64,000 nt of DNA, taken from the NCBI GenBank assembly GCA_036971715.1, contig JAVHJL010000011.1:1364001-1428000 (forward strand), given 5' to 3'. The stretch is from Arthrobotrys musiformis. Lineage: Eukaryota > Ascomycota > Orbiliomycetes > Orbiliales > Orbiliaceae. A model generated the notes under the pieces. It saw only the letters and a list, made by a program, of their open reading frames with translations. It searched no databases and was not told the DNA's origin. The translations under genes and the position numbers were made by a program. Each line of letters begins with the position of its first letter. Positions within the stretch are counted from its first letter, which is position 1. This document shows, one piece after another, positions 1-10,162 of this stretch.

Positions 1-1092
1 AGGGCGGGTACCGGCTCGGTTACGGCCGTAACTGCTTTGGTTTTAACTACTGCAGAACTCCTCAACCTTTATACTGGAATGCAACCGCGCACCCAAAACC
101 TATAGCGATCACATGAGATGTATTGCTTCTTCTCCTTCTCCCCTCCCTATAGCTCTTTTTGTTTTTTCAAAAAAAAAAAAAAAAACACGACCAAAACGTA
201 TCATAACCGGGTTTCCGGTCAAATACCGGACCCGATATCCTGGCGAGTTAGGTACAGCTGACACGACAATATCGCACTCAAGCCGATATTGTAATGGGAT
301 AACATGCGACCTGTTGCATATGCCGCCTTTCTCTTACAAATCACTTCGTTGGCTGATATGTGCGATACTAATCACATGACAGTGAGCTCAAAGTTCAGGA
401 ATGTTCGAAAAATGCTTTCTTTATCACAAGGTGATAGCTCTAGCGCTATCGTGGAATTCCCAGTGAATTCAATGGTAGGTAACACGGCAGTCGCAGGGTT
501 AATCCAGCGCCTGGATCCGAGGCTAGGGTTAGCTAGGCCCTCTTGGACAGAAGAATGGATCCGAAGTTTGTTGAAGAAATTTGAAAAGGTGCCGGTTCGA
601 ATATCTACGGAATGGGGTTAAGCAAGGCATAATCAGATGCCACTTCTGAAAAATCCTTTTTTGACCGCGGATATGCGCATGCCTAACCTCGAAGTTCTGA
701 AGATGATTGTTGTTGACCTTCTCTCGTAAACCAGTACAGAGCTGGTCGGATGTTGGCCTGAACTTCGACTTGTACGTTGTGTTATATCGATATATGTGTT
801 AAAGCAAAGCTTCGATTTAGATAAATTCATTTACAGTACCAAGAGCTCGAGAGAGCTATAGCTACGAACCAGAATCAACCATCATTTTGACATACGGAGG
901 TTTCAATTCATTTGAACTACTAGCTACTTAAACACTCTATTCTATGTCAATCTCCGCGAGTCCCAAGTATACGTACCGGGCCGATTCTCACCCAATGCAA
1001 CGACAAATTCCAGTTCCATTTTTCAAGTCTCTCTTTTTTTTCTTTCCCAGTGAAGTCGCTCCATTCTCGTGGAATACACATTCCAATCCATA

Positions 1093-1114
1093 GGTGGTGG
1101 GGGGTGGTGGGGGG
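1093..1114 (+). promoter_or_regulatory. G-rich tract upstream of a start codon
   Basis: Two runs of six G (1099-1104 and 1109-1114) alternate with GG pairs separated by single T. It lies about 190 bp upstream of the ATG at 1307. The pattern could form a two-tetrad G-quadruplex on the + strand. Function is not shown. Confidence 0.35.
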
Positions 1115-1178
1115 CGATGCTATACTAGAAATGGCACGAGGTTCCTTTCTTATATTCTTAACTTCATCTTCCCATCCG

Positions 1179-1186
1179 TATAAAGG
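1179..1186 (+). promoter_or_regulatory. TATA-like box
   Basis: TATAAAGG lies 121 bp before the ATG at 1307. This is a plausible core promoter position for a fungal gene with a short leader. It was recognised by sequence only. Confidence 0.4.
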
Positions 1187-1306
1187 ACCAGGGCGCCCAT
1201 GGTGATATCTACCATGATATCTTCATAGCTCCAAGCTCCAAACAACCTCACAGCATCAACCCCTCGATTAACAATTGTACAACCCAGCCGGCAGGGAATA
1301 GTACAA

Positions 1307-2218
1307 ATGCAAGTCGTATCCTACTTCGCACGTCATGAGCCACATAGCCCCCTTCACGTCGCCATCCTGTCCTTCCACGGCGTATGGGCCTTAATCTGCT
1401 GGGCAGCCTTCGTCCTCCAATGGCTCCTACCAAAGGGAACGTATAACCACAAAACCATGGGACTTTTCATCTTCTGGGGCTTCCTGTTCCCGTTGGAGGT
1501 GACGGGAGTCATGCTCGTCCCGTACCTTTTTTGGAATTCTCCGAGGACCAATATCCTCTTGACGTCCGGTTACCTCGCCGTCCCCAGCATGGGTTTCCAC
1601 TTCATGATTACTACGCTGCAAGCATTTCCGTTTATCCGTAAATGGACCTCAGCTTCGTTCATAAAATGGCTTAGCATTGTCGGATTTATCATGCAGGTAG
1701 GAGGAGTAGGCGGTATAGGCTACAAGATCGTAACCCACATGGAAGAAGGAATCCATCACGAAAACAACATTGAGCTGTTCCTCCTCAATACGCCCTTCAC
1801 CATCATGCAGGGGATCCTCCTGGCCCGTCCTCATCTCAGATCCCTCGGGCACGGGTTTTATATTAAATACTTGACCCTCCAGATGTTCCCGGGGACGATG
1901 ATTGTTTTCGCCCGCGACAAGTATTGGCTGTGGGGGGCTGATGGGGTTTCAAGCCTGTACGTACGGATTTTGATAGAGTATATACCCATGATACCCTTCT
2001 TCATGATGGTGTGTCCCGTACTCTTGGCTCCCAGGAAGGCGAAGGAAACTAGACCGCTCCCGCAGAAAATCAACGGTGCGGCAGTCAAATCTACAGCTAC
2101 TACAGCTCGCAGAGGTTCTTTATCGGCCCAAGACGCGATTAGTTCCCGGCTTTCATCCGGACTGGTTTCCAGACACCACAAGGGTGGAAACTTTCATAGC
2201 ATTCAGTCGGACTTTTGA
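1307..2218 (+). CDS. Uncharacterised multi-pass membrane protein
   Basis: A single-exon frame of 303 residues from ATG at 1307 to TGA. At least seven hydrophobic segments (about residues 20-42, 50-72, 83-108, 120-140, 155-175, 182-202 and 215-240) are joined by short loops. A basic, Ser/Thr-rich tail of about 55 residues (from about 245) is probably cytosolic. Several His residues lie near the ends of the helices (His9, His12, His17 and His24 early on), but I cannot assign a heme or metal site. I do not recognise the family. The length, ATG context (acaaATGC) and upstream TATA-like element support a real gene. Its 3' end runs into AATAAA and a 30-nt A run at 2437-2469. No partner gene is adjacent: APN2 lies downstream on the other strand, 1.5 kb away. 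Confidence 0.7.
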   Translation: MQVVSYFARHEPHSPLHVAILSFHGVWALICWAAFVLQWLLPKGTYNHKTMGLFIFWGFLFPLEVTGVMLVPYLFWNSPRTNILLTSGYLAVPSMGFHFMITTLQAFPFIRKWTSASFIKWLSIVGFIMQVGGVGGIGYKIVTHMEEGIHHENNIELFLLNTPFTIMQGILLARPHLRSLGHGFYIKYLTLQMFPGTMIVFARDKYWLWGADGVSSLYVRILIEYIPMIPFFMMVCPVLLAPRKAKETRPLPQKINGAAVKSTATTARRGSLSAQDAISSRLSSGLVSRHHKGGNFHSIQSDF

Positions 2219-2437
2219 TCCTGTTCACACAATGTACATAGCGGCACAGAAAGCTGGAAACAAATATAGCAGCAGTCAGGAGGGTATCCCTGATAACCAT
2301 TACTCCAGGAAATTCAAATTCAGATATCCTGGATGTATACTGCAATGCAACATCACGATATCAATGCAAAATAGATCTATAGAAATCACACAAACGCAGG
2401 GTAGTTGTAAATAACACCAGCAGATTATTCGTGTTCA

Positions 2438-2439
<2 letters not shown>

Positions 2440-2471
<32 letters not shown>

Positions 2472-2521
2472 AATACCCTACATCAAGAAACCTCATTCTT
2501 TTTTTTTTTTTTTTTTTTTTT
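2440..2521. repeat. A30 / T23 homopolymer pair
   Basis: A run of 30 A (2440-2469) and a run of 23 T (2499-2521) are separated by a 29-nt spacer. The two runs are complementary and could fold back on each other. AATAAA overlaps the start of the A run, so it may lie at the 3' end of the upstream transcript. Confidence 0.8.
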
Positions 2522-2980
2522 GGTATTGCTGCAGTCGGCTGGCCTCGGACATCCCTGACAGCCATCCTCAAAAAGCTATGCTAAGGCAGCAAACCGAAAA
2601 TATGCAAGGGACAAGATGTGGCGATCGATCTTGAGGAATTCTGCAGCAGAGTATACGTATGCTGCCACGCATATGGCGAATGAAAGTCCACAAATTAATT
2701 TATGCCCGAGAGGTCATATCCAGAAGGAGGCACAAGGTAAAATCCATAGCCTTCTGGAGAAAACACCATATATATGCATGTAGTATTGGATTGCCCTGAC
2801 TGAGCTACCTAGCTCCCCCAATTAAATTCGACCTAACAAACTACATGACCTCTCGTTCGTCAGAAAGCACCAAAAATCAATGTGACATATTCTCGTAATA
2901 AAGTGATGGCAAAGATCAAATGCACACAAGGTTTTAGCACAGCACCGGGTTTTAGGTTTCGTCACATTTCTCAAGTCAAC

Positions 2981-3052
2981 AATAGGTCCAACAATAGGTC
3001 CAACAATAGGTCCAACAATAGGTCCAACAATAGGTCCAACAATAGGTCCAAC
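2981..3052. repeat. 12-bp tandem repeat, 6 copies
   Basis: Six identical, uninterrupted copies of aataggtccaac start at 2981, 2993, 3005, 3017, 3029 and 3041. The unit is a multiple of three, so both strands stay open through it. Neither flanking frame looks like a gene, and I treat it as a non-coding minisatellite. Confidence 0.9.
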
Positions 3053-3741
3053 AAGAAGACCACGCATATTCACTACCTATATTATATTCTAACACAGTAT
3101 AGCAAACAGGTTGGCGGCTATAATGTTCAAGCCTGAGACACCTAGAGCATGATGGTTCAATTGAAAGAGCCTCGGACAAGTCCTAACAACACCACATATC
3201 AATGCGTTGGGCGAAGGGAAGAAAATGCTCTCCGAAATGAATAGAACCTTCATGGCACAGCATATAACACAGTGTCCATAAATTGTGATCTCATAATTTT
3301 GGGTTTCTAATTCCAGTAATCTTTCCTTTGACACTAGATGCGACGTCTCATTGTTAGACAATCGGAACATAACCAAGTATCCGGGCAAGATCAAACTCGG
3401 AAGGCCCGGTGTGAAAGGGGGCATATAGGACATACCTCCAGAGAAAATTTCCCGCAGATTCTCATGTTGGGAGCCTGCTCCAGGTTGAAACAGAAATAAC
3501 TCTTGATGCCCCATCGCCTACCGTCATGCCTGTTGGTAGCGGCGCAACAAGCAGCCTTCGCCGCATTAGCAGAATTAAAGCAAAGGATCTGCTTTCCCCG
3601 CAAGTTTGCGTATAGCCACTACTAAAGTGCAAACAGCACTTGTTTAAATAGTTGATGTGATGGGCGACAATACATGTCCCGACCAGGACACTTCACCCAA
3701 TGCCTCGTTCCTAAAGATTTGCCCACAAGCAACGTCATACT

Positions 3742-6245
3742 CTACCTGTACCACTTGAAATAGTTACACCTCCACTCGTCGTTAGATCGCCCTGATCTTT
3801 CCTTTGGTCCAGAGGGCCCAACTGGTCTGTATTCGCGCAGCTCGATTAGTGTCTCACTGAGAAATCAGATGGTAGGTACAAAATCTGAAAGGAACTCACC
3901 TCGCGCACATCCAAAACCACCGGCCGTTATTCACACCCGGCTTCCTGGTTTGCATCTTCTTCGCAGGCTCGCTATGCCCATCGCAGAGAGGCGCAGAGGG
4001 TTTCGCAAATAGTTTGCCCCACGAAGCCCGTGACTCAGCTGGGTCGATGACCTTTTGGGATGACGTGTCCGATTCAAGGGGCTCTGGGTTATCCAGATCT
4101 GGAGTATCGGTAGACACCACGCTCAGCTGAGAGCTGTTTTCCAAGTTGCCCTCCTGAGTAAATGTTTCTGGCTGTGCTAGAGAAGGAGTTCTGGACGGGA
4201 ACAACGGCTTCGTAGGCTTCTGGGAACTGCTTGGCCCTCTACTGGACCTTGCCGATTTCTTTATAGTCCATGCAACCGCCATGACCCTTGCCTTCTTGGG
4301 AGTAGATTGGCTGGGTTCCGGTGGTTCAGGAGTATCATTATTTGAATCGTCATCCAGTGGCCTTTTGGGGAGTCGAGAGCTTGATTCGATTTGCGTCGAT
4401 GGTAAATTCGCACTTTCGGCCAACTCTAGGATCTGTGCCTTATCACCCTCGCCGTTGGACTCCACAGGTCCCTGTGTCGATGGGCCAGCAATGGAGACAG
4501 CCTTCGCCACCGTTTTACGCTGAAACATGTCTTTGATGGTCCGCCGCCCACTAAACTGAGGAATCAACCGCGCAGACATCTTTGGTGGCGGGGGAAGCTC
4601 CTGTTTCCTCTCCCCACCAACGAAAACGCCAGGTGGATTCACCAAATCTAAGAGCGCTCTTCGTTCTCCGTCTACTTCAATTTCTGGCTTCAATACAGCA
4701 TAAACCGGACAATGGTCGCTCCCCTGTGATGTGGCATGAGCTTCTGACCCACCAACCATAGAACACAACGTACTCACATGTAACCCGTTTTGTATGTCAG
4801 CGCTTTCAAACCAATCCTTCATGCTCGAGGAGGCGACAACATAGTCTATCCTAGAACCTGTAACGAGTTCAAAACATAATTAGTATGCAAATAAAGTCTC
4901 GAAACTGCCAATGCAGAATTTGTGTACATACCGTAGTTTCCCGGTCTAGCATTGATCTTTGTTTCCCAGTCTTTCGATCTCGTGAGCTTCCTGCGACATC
5001 AACTAACGGGGGGGAATAGATGAAACGTACGTGTATACATCGCCACCCGGTCTGGGAAGAACTGCCGTACAACATCAACCAGCAGAGCATCCTCCGAAGG
5101 TTCGCAAAGGTCGCGTAGCAGCTTCTTCGCAGGTGTTTCCTTCCACTCGAGCATCTCCATCGAGTCCGGCCCCAAACGCTTCTGCATTTCCCACGCATCC
5201 GCGCTGTCTATCGGTTCCGGTGCAATGTTCAGGTCTCCAACGGTAATCACCCTCCGCCCCATATCTGTTAAATTCCGAATCCGTTCCTCCAACGCTGTGA
5301 GCCACGCCATTCTGAAATCCTGCCTGTCGGCTTCTTCTCTTCCAACAGGACAATATGTCCCGATCAGGACGAAAAGTCCAAAGTCTACGACCAGTCCACG
5401 GCCCTCGCTATCTAGGGTCACGCCATCTTCTTTGTCGATGGTAGGGTAGCCACCGATCTGGCGGTCCTCTGGGAGGTCTCGATAGGATGTATTCCGCGGA
5501 GCACCAGTCGGCAACAGGTGACCTGTGATCCCCTCTTCAGCCTTGATGGGCGCTATCTTAGATTGGCGGGTGTATATTGCGACACCACTATATCCTATAA
5601 CCCGACTGGGGTGTTAACTCATCGCTTCTCCCTTTGGCCGCGTGGTAAAAGTATAAAGCTTTAAAGACGACGAGTGATATCATTATCATACCCTTCTTAT
5701 GCTTCGGGAACGTAAAGTAACTATCCCACCCAGGAATCAAAACCATATCATCTCGAAGGTCCTTCGCTTGAATCTTCAGTTCCTGAAAGCAAACAACGTC
5801 CGCTTCGAGGATGTCGAACATCGTCTAGATAGATTATATAACCAAAAAAATTAGTATACCATGCATCATTCATGAGAATTACCTATACTCCATAGATATA
5901 TATTCCTTTTTTTATCATAATAATAATATTAAAAAAAGAGTAAAAGTAAAACATACCCCGAAGTTCCTTGATTCGCTCCATGGCATATACCCAAACGGAT
6001 TTCTATTCGAGCCCCAATTAGATTATTTTTGAATCCCCGTCATCTGTATGTATCCATCTTGTAGATACCTGATTCCATTGACTAAACGTTAAACAAACAA
6101 AGTTTTTGTTAGTAAAATTGATACTTCCACCGACATCTCAACCCCCCTGTTCGCCTTTCAAATGCATCATCGCGCATCGCAAAAGCACCAAAAGGAGAGA
6201 CTAGGGATAAAAAATACCATTCCACGTCACGATGCGAATCGACAT
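3742..6245 (-). CDS. apn2: AP endonuclease 2 (DNA lyase), exonuclease III family
   Basis: Class II AP endonuclease / 3'-phosphodiesterase of nuclear base-excision repair. Eight exons, 621 aa: 6218-6245, 6069-6081, 5957-6002, 5692-5824, 5031-5594, 4932-4970, 3900-4857, 3742-3826. The start gives MSIRIVTWN, the family's usual N-terminus. Active-site residues are intact: Asn9 and Asn11 (WNVNG), Glu44 (FQE), Tyr154 (TYCP), Asp194/Asn196 (GDLN) and Asp322/His323 (GSDHCP). Residues about 325-565 are disordered. A C-terminal GRF zinc finger (about 570-621, with GRWFWMC, then WRC) is split by the last intron. The second exon is only 13 nt. The intron at 4971-5030 is placed on an AAAG acceptor so that the conserved MYT-x-W stretch is continuous; this junction is the least certain. 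It is divergent from COX13. Confidence 0.93.
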
Positions 6246-6635
6246 CCTTCCCTCTTCCTCCAGTTCCCCACCCAAAGGGGTCTCCAAAATACCAAGCAGG
6301 CGATAACCCCAGAAGACCTGTTGTTCTCAATATCTTCGAATCCGGGGGGAGGTATACGCGAACCAGACTAATTGATATATGATATCGATGGTCGTAAACA
6401 AGAAAAAGGCCCAGTTGTGTTGCAGTGATGTCAAACACACCGGCGCTGAATGGCCTGACAGCAGCAAAATGCCAAGCCCCAAGAATCCTCGGGAAAACTG
6501 CCATTCTCCCGAAACGAGAATCGAGAACGACATCATTTCTTCAATTCCCTCCCTCTCGACCCCCCTCAACCGACGATACCATCGAATTACAAATCTCCGC
6601 TCTTCTACATAAACTCCGAAAAGGGACCTCCGACA
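6246..6635. promoter_or_regulatory. Bidirectional promoter between apn2 and cox13
   Basis: Only 390 bp separate the two start codons, which point away from each other. No large open frame here needs explaining, so both promoters must lie within or overlap this interval. I could not pick out a convincing TATA box for either gene. Confidence 0.6.
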
Positions 6636-7308
6636 ATGCTGTCCAGAGCCTTGATCCGTGCCCCCGTGCGAGCCGGCAACCCCGCCGCCGCCGCTGCCAG
6701 ACAGGTCCTCCTTCGCCGAACCTACACCTCCCAGGCCGGCTCGACCTTCACCAAGGAGCGTGAGGCCGTCAAGGCTCACGCCGCTCAGTCCAGCGGTATA
6801 CCCTCTTTCACATCATACACGCCCCCATCCAATTGACCAACTAGCTAATGAAACCCGACTTATACAGAACTCTGGCGCAAACTCTCCCTCTAGTTCGTCA
6901 TATCCCACCCTCCAAAGCGATCAGACAATCAAACCGACTAACCTAACTCGTAACCGTTTACAGCGTCGCCATCCCAGCCTTGATCCTCTCCTCCATCAAC
7001 GCTTACAACCTCTGGAACGAACATTGGGAGCACGAATCCCACCTCCCACCTCAAGAGGAACGTCCTCAGTACCCTTACCTCAACATCAGAGTCAAGAGAT
7101 ACCCATGGGGTGACGGAGACAAGACTCTCTTGTAAGCACCCTCCCTTCCCTTATAATACCTCTCAGGCTCAGGTCCAGTCCGGTTGGAATCGGTTGGAAT
7201 TTGAATCACATCAACCCCAGCGGTATTATCAAAAGCAAAGCAGAATACATAACTAACATCCCCAACAGCTGGAACGACAACGTCAACTACAAGAAGGCAG
7301 ACGAGTAA
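6636..7308 (+). CDS. cox13: Cytochrome c oxidase subunit VIa (Cox13)
   Basis: Nuclear-encoded small subunit of mitochondrial respiratory complex IV, in the inner membrane. Four exons, 130 aa: 6636-6795, 6868-6892, 6964-7131, 7269-7308. Residues 1 to about 30 are Arg/Ala-rich without acidic residues, a typical mitochondrial presequence (MLSRALIRAPVR). After it come the family signatures: ELWRKLS, then the single transmembrane helix VAIPALILSSINAYNLW, then the acidic EHWEHE stretch, YPYLNIR and the C-terminal RYPWGDGDKTLFWN. The second exon is 25 nt. Phases 1, 2 and 2 all join cleanly. It is head to head with apn2, the order cox13-apn2 known beside MAT loci. Confidence 0.96.
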
Positions 7309-7934
7309 ACTCTACTTCTTATAGTATCCCAAAATCAATCTTTGTAAATCCTAGGCGGGGAAGCGCTTTTTTGTTTTATAAATGCGAAACTTTTTTTGCT
7401 CCTTCTATCATCTTCTGTAGATTCCACAAAATCCATAAAACCCCTACCAGAAAATACCATGTCGGGAGGGAGAGGTAAGACAATATTCCTGGCTTTTCTT
7501 TGGTGGGTTGGGTGTATATAAAAAATGAAATTCCTTTATTTGTTTCATTGACTCGCCGGTTTGTCTACAACGGCTTGGGAGATAGCATCGATTGTGTTTG
7601 TAACGACTTCAGAGATAGGACGGGATATCTACACTTTGAAGGGCTTCGGGAAGAGTAAAAGGAACAAATTATTTCCATTTCATTCGTTTTGGGTGTCCTC
7701 GATAATATAGAAACCCGGCAGTAGTAATAACAGAATCCGTGTAAACCCACGCTAAGAACAAATATGTAAAGAACAACTTAGGAAAAATGTACAAATCTCG
7801 TGAGAGGAATAAGCAGAGGGTAAAAGGGCCATGGCGGTAAGTCAGGTAAGTTAAAGTGCGGTAAAGGCCCATGGTAAGGAAAACCGATCATCCATACCAC
7901 TTAGCCCGGAGACAATAGCTTGCCATATCAAGCA
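7309..7934. other. Intergenic between converging cox13 and CNNM-like gene
   Basis: The interval is AT-rich and joins two converging 3' ends. No gene, repeat or RNA is recognisable. Confidence 0.6.
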
Positions 7935-10162
7935 CTAGGTCTTAGCCTCCTTATCATTCTCACTATCAGTGCTACCCTCACTCAAAAGCCCAAAAACGCT
8001 CCCACGGGAACTTCCAACCGGGCTCGTCCCATCGACAACGACACCTTTGCGGCGACGAGTTCCAAGAGACAAGACCCTATCGAATATACCCGTGGCAGTT
8101 CCTTGAGCTTCTACCTTTTCTCCTTGAGCGTCAGTTTTCTCCCCTTGGGCCTTAGCTTTTTCGGCAGCTGCCTTTTTTTCCGCTTCCTCCCTGGCAGCGA
8201 TTTCCGCATACATCTTATCAATCTCAGCAAGTTTCTCTTGAGTATTCCAGCGTTGTGGCTTGAACCTATCCATGGGGTCCGGCATCTTATAAGCGCTTTG
8301 GCTGAGATACTTGAAAGCACCCTTGATAAGAACCTGATAAGAGATGACACCGATGGGTTTGACGTAGGCGTGGATGTTAGGTTGGTTGCTCCAGAAGATC
8401 TTGCTCGTGGAAACAGCGTAGTCCGAACATGGCGGGACATTGGCCTGGCCTCTTTCGTTTTTAGCTGGTGGGGTTGTGACAACAAGAGCCATTCTACATA
8501 TACCATTAGTTGCCGTTCTCGTTACGCATTTCCATGCATAATGTACTTACTTGCAAGATCCATGGTGAAGGAGACAGAGGAGGTCCAGGAGGTCAGTAAA
8601 ACAATCGTAGACAATAGGCATGACCTCTCGTGAAAGAAATTTAGCCCTGGTTTCCTCTTCAGCGATATTAGTAATGAAGTGCTATCTCCACCGTTAGTAT
8701 ATACTATAATAGTTATATTAATATGAGTGAACTTACACTCCAGTGGATGAAACCGCGAACTTTCTTTCCGTTTAGGGGAACCATATCGATATCCTTGCCA
8801 AACTGTGGGTTATAGCTAGTAGGATCATCGACTTCCATAAGAACAGCGCCGTCAACGCCGTAACCGAAAAGTGCAACACCCATTTGTCGATTGACCTTCG
8901 ATTCCATGTAGAATACTTCAGACCCATAGCGGAAATCCCTCCAGCTATGCATGATATCGGCGGCTTTGAGACTCTGGAGCCTAAATGCACCCCTCAGGAT
9001 TTCAACGACAGTGTTATGAACGTTGCCCCCTTCGTGGTGGGCCGGAGGGTTAGTCGGCCTAACATGAAGTTCAACAAAGCGGGTCAATTCGTCATTCCCA
9101 AAGAATCGTTCCTCGGTGTTTGCGAATCTCGGTTCGTTGGAATTACTCTGGCAGGATCTGGCACGCCAATGGTAGATTTTGCCTAGAACCCAATCAATTG
9201 GAAAGGTGACCGGGTACCAGATCCAAAGGAGAGTTTGAGCAAATCTAGAGATATAAAGGTCAAAGTCTGCGTCCCTCGAAATCTACGTATAAGGAGTAAA
9301 CAAGAAGACCCACCGGATGAGAAAAGTATTGACGAACAAGGCCTTTCGGACGGTATACCCAAGCGGCAAAAGTTCAACAAAGACGATGACCAGAATAACC
9401 GCAATCACAATGCTAATGGCATCTTTATCATTGAAATCAGCCTCACACCTCCATAAAAAATCACCCATAGGCGGAAGGTCTATACTTACTGAGATTCCCA
9501 GAGACGGTTCCACGAGAAACCTCTTGCATGATCAAACTAATAATCAAGGGGATCAACTCAGCCATAGCACTTCCAGTGAAAACGAAAGCACAGATCATAT
9601 TGTAAGGACGATTGCGAAGATCCAAAACCATCTTAGCGTATTCTTTCTCCTTGTCATTACCGCTATCAGCGATAACACGCAAGTAAATCCTAAATAACAT
9701 ACATCTCCAATTAACGAACGGCTCATAAACCTCAATCGCGGAATACAGGGTCACTTACTTGTTGAATGCCAATACGCTAAGGGTAGCAGCAGTGCCAAGA
9801 CTCGCAATCGCGAGTACAGCGAGGAGGGCAAACACAAGTCCGATGATAACTGCAACTTTGGCGCTCTTCTGAGCTACCGACATCTCCCGCAAGATAGGTT
9901 GAACGACATCCGCACCAGCTGCAGCCGAAGCAGCAGCAGCAGCAGCATCCATCTTGCTTTTAAGAACGTGATTCATAATATCCGTGTAAGCCGCGATACG
10001 AAAAAGCATAGCTTTCGACTCACTTAACGGTGATGGCTGTTTCGGAGTAACTGGTGATGAATAGGTTGGTTTGATGGAGGTGAAGATCAATAGTAGTAGG
10101 GAGGTAATGTAGGTTAACCAAATAGGATGGCTCGTTCGTAACCGTGGGGAAAGAGACAACAT
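7935..10162 (-). CDS. Divergent CNNM/Mam3-like DUF21 membrane protein
   Basis: Six exons, 636 aa: 9759-10162, 9490-9689, 9314-9422, 8737-9244, 8551-8681, 7935-8493. CNNM/CorC-family proteins are implicated in Mg2+ or other divalent-metal homeostasis; yeast Mam3 is vacuolar. Seen here: an N-terminal signal or anchor helix (about 14-32), an Ala-rich stretch (about 75-85), then a DUF21-like core. That core has a TM helix ending LSVLAFNK, then YLRVIADSGNDKEKEYA, a two-TM block and FVELLPLGYTVRKAL, which aligns with the family GEIIPQ-type motif. A CBS-pair-like region follows (ADIMHSWRDF; later LLDLLCLLHHGSCKMALVV, matching the usual RSHMA position). A charged coiled region (Glu/Lys/Ala, about 530-580) and a Ser-rich tail end the protein. 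Motif conservation is weak, so transport ability is uncertain. Two acceptors (9422 and 9244) were chosen by phase from several candidates. Confidence 0.7.

Larger units (their letters stand above)
1..1306. other. Intergenic, upstream of membrane-protein gene
   Basis: I see no supportable gene. The longest open frame (304-621, + strand) has no recognisable domain and no splice context. The stretch holds an A run near 169-185, a G-rich tract at 1093-1114 and a TATA-like element just before the first gene. Confidence 0.6.
2219..3741. other. Intergenic between membrane-protein gene and APN2
   Basis: It contains an A30 run (2440-2469), a T23 run (2499-2521), a 12-bp tandem repeat (2981-3052) and a coding-like fragment on the minus strand near 3438-3617. 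I found no complete gene and no alpha-box or HMG-box motif. Confidence 0.55.

Noticed and set aside
304..621. 105-codon open frame on the + strand
   Set aside because: No domain, no splice context and no conserved-looking segment; the length is not unusual by chance.
2822..3179. Open frames through the 12-bp repeat (NRSN or GPIV peptides)
   Set aside because: They are open only because the repeat unit is a multiple of three; the flanks do not look coding.
9245..9313. Shorter 39-nt intron ending at TTTCGAG in the CNNM-like gene
   Set aside because: It keeps frame but is below usual intron length; the 69-nt version with a pyrimidine-rich TCTCTAG acceptor fits better.
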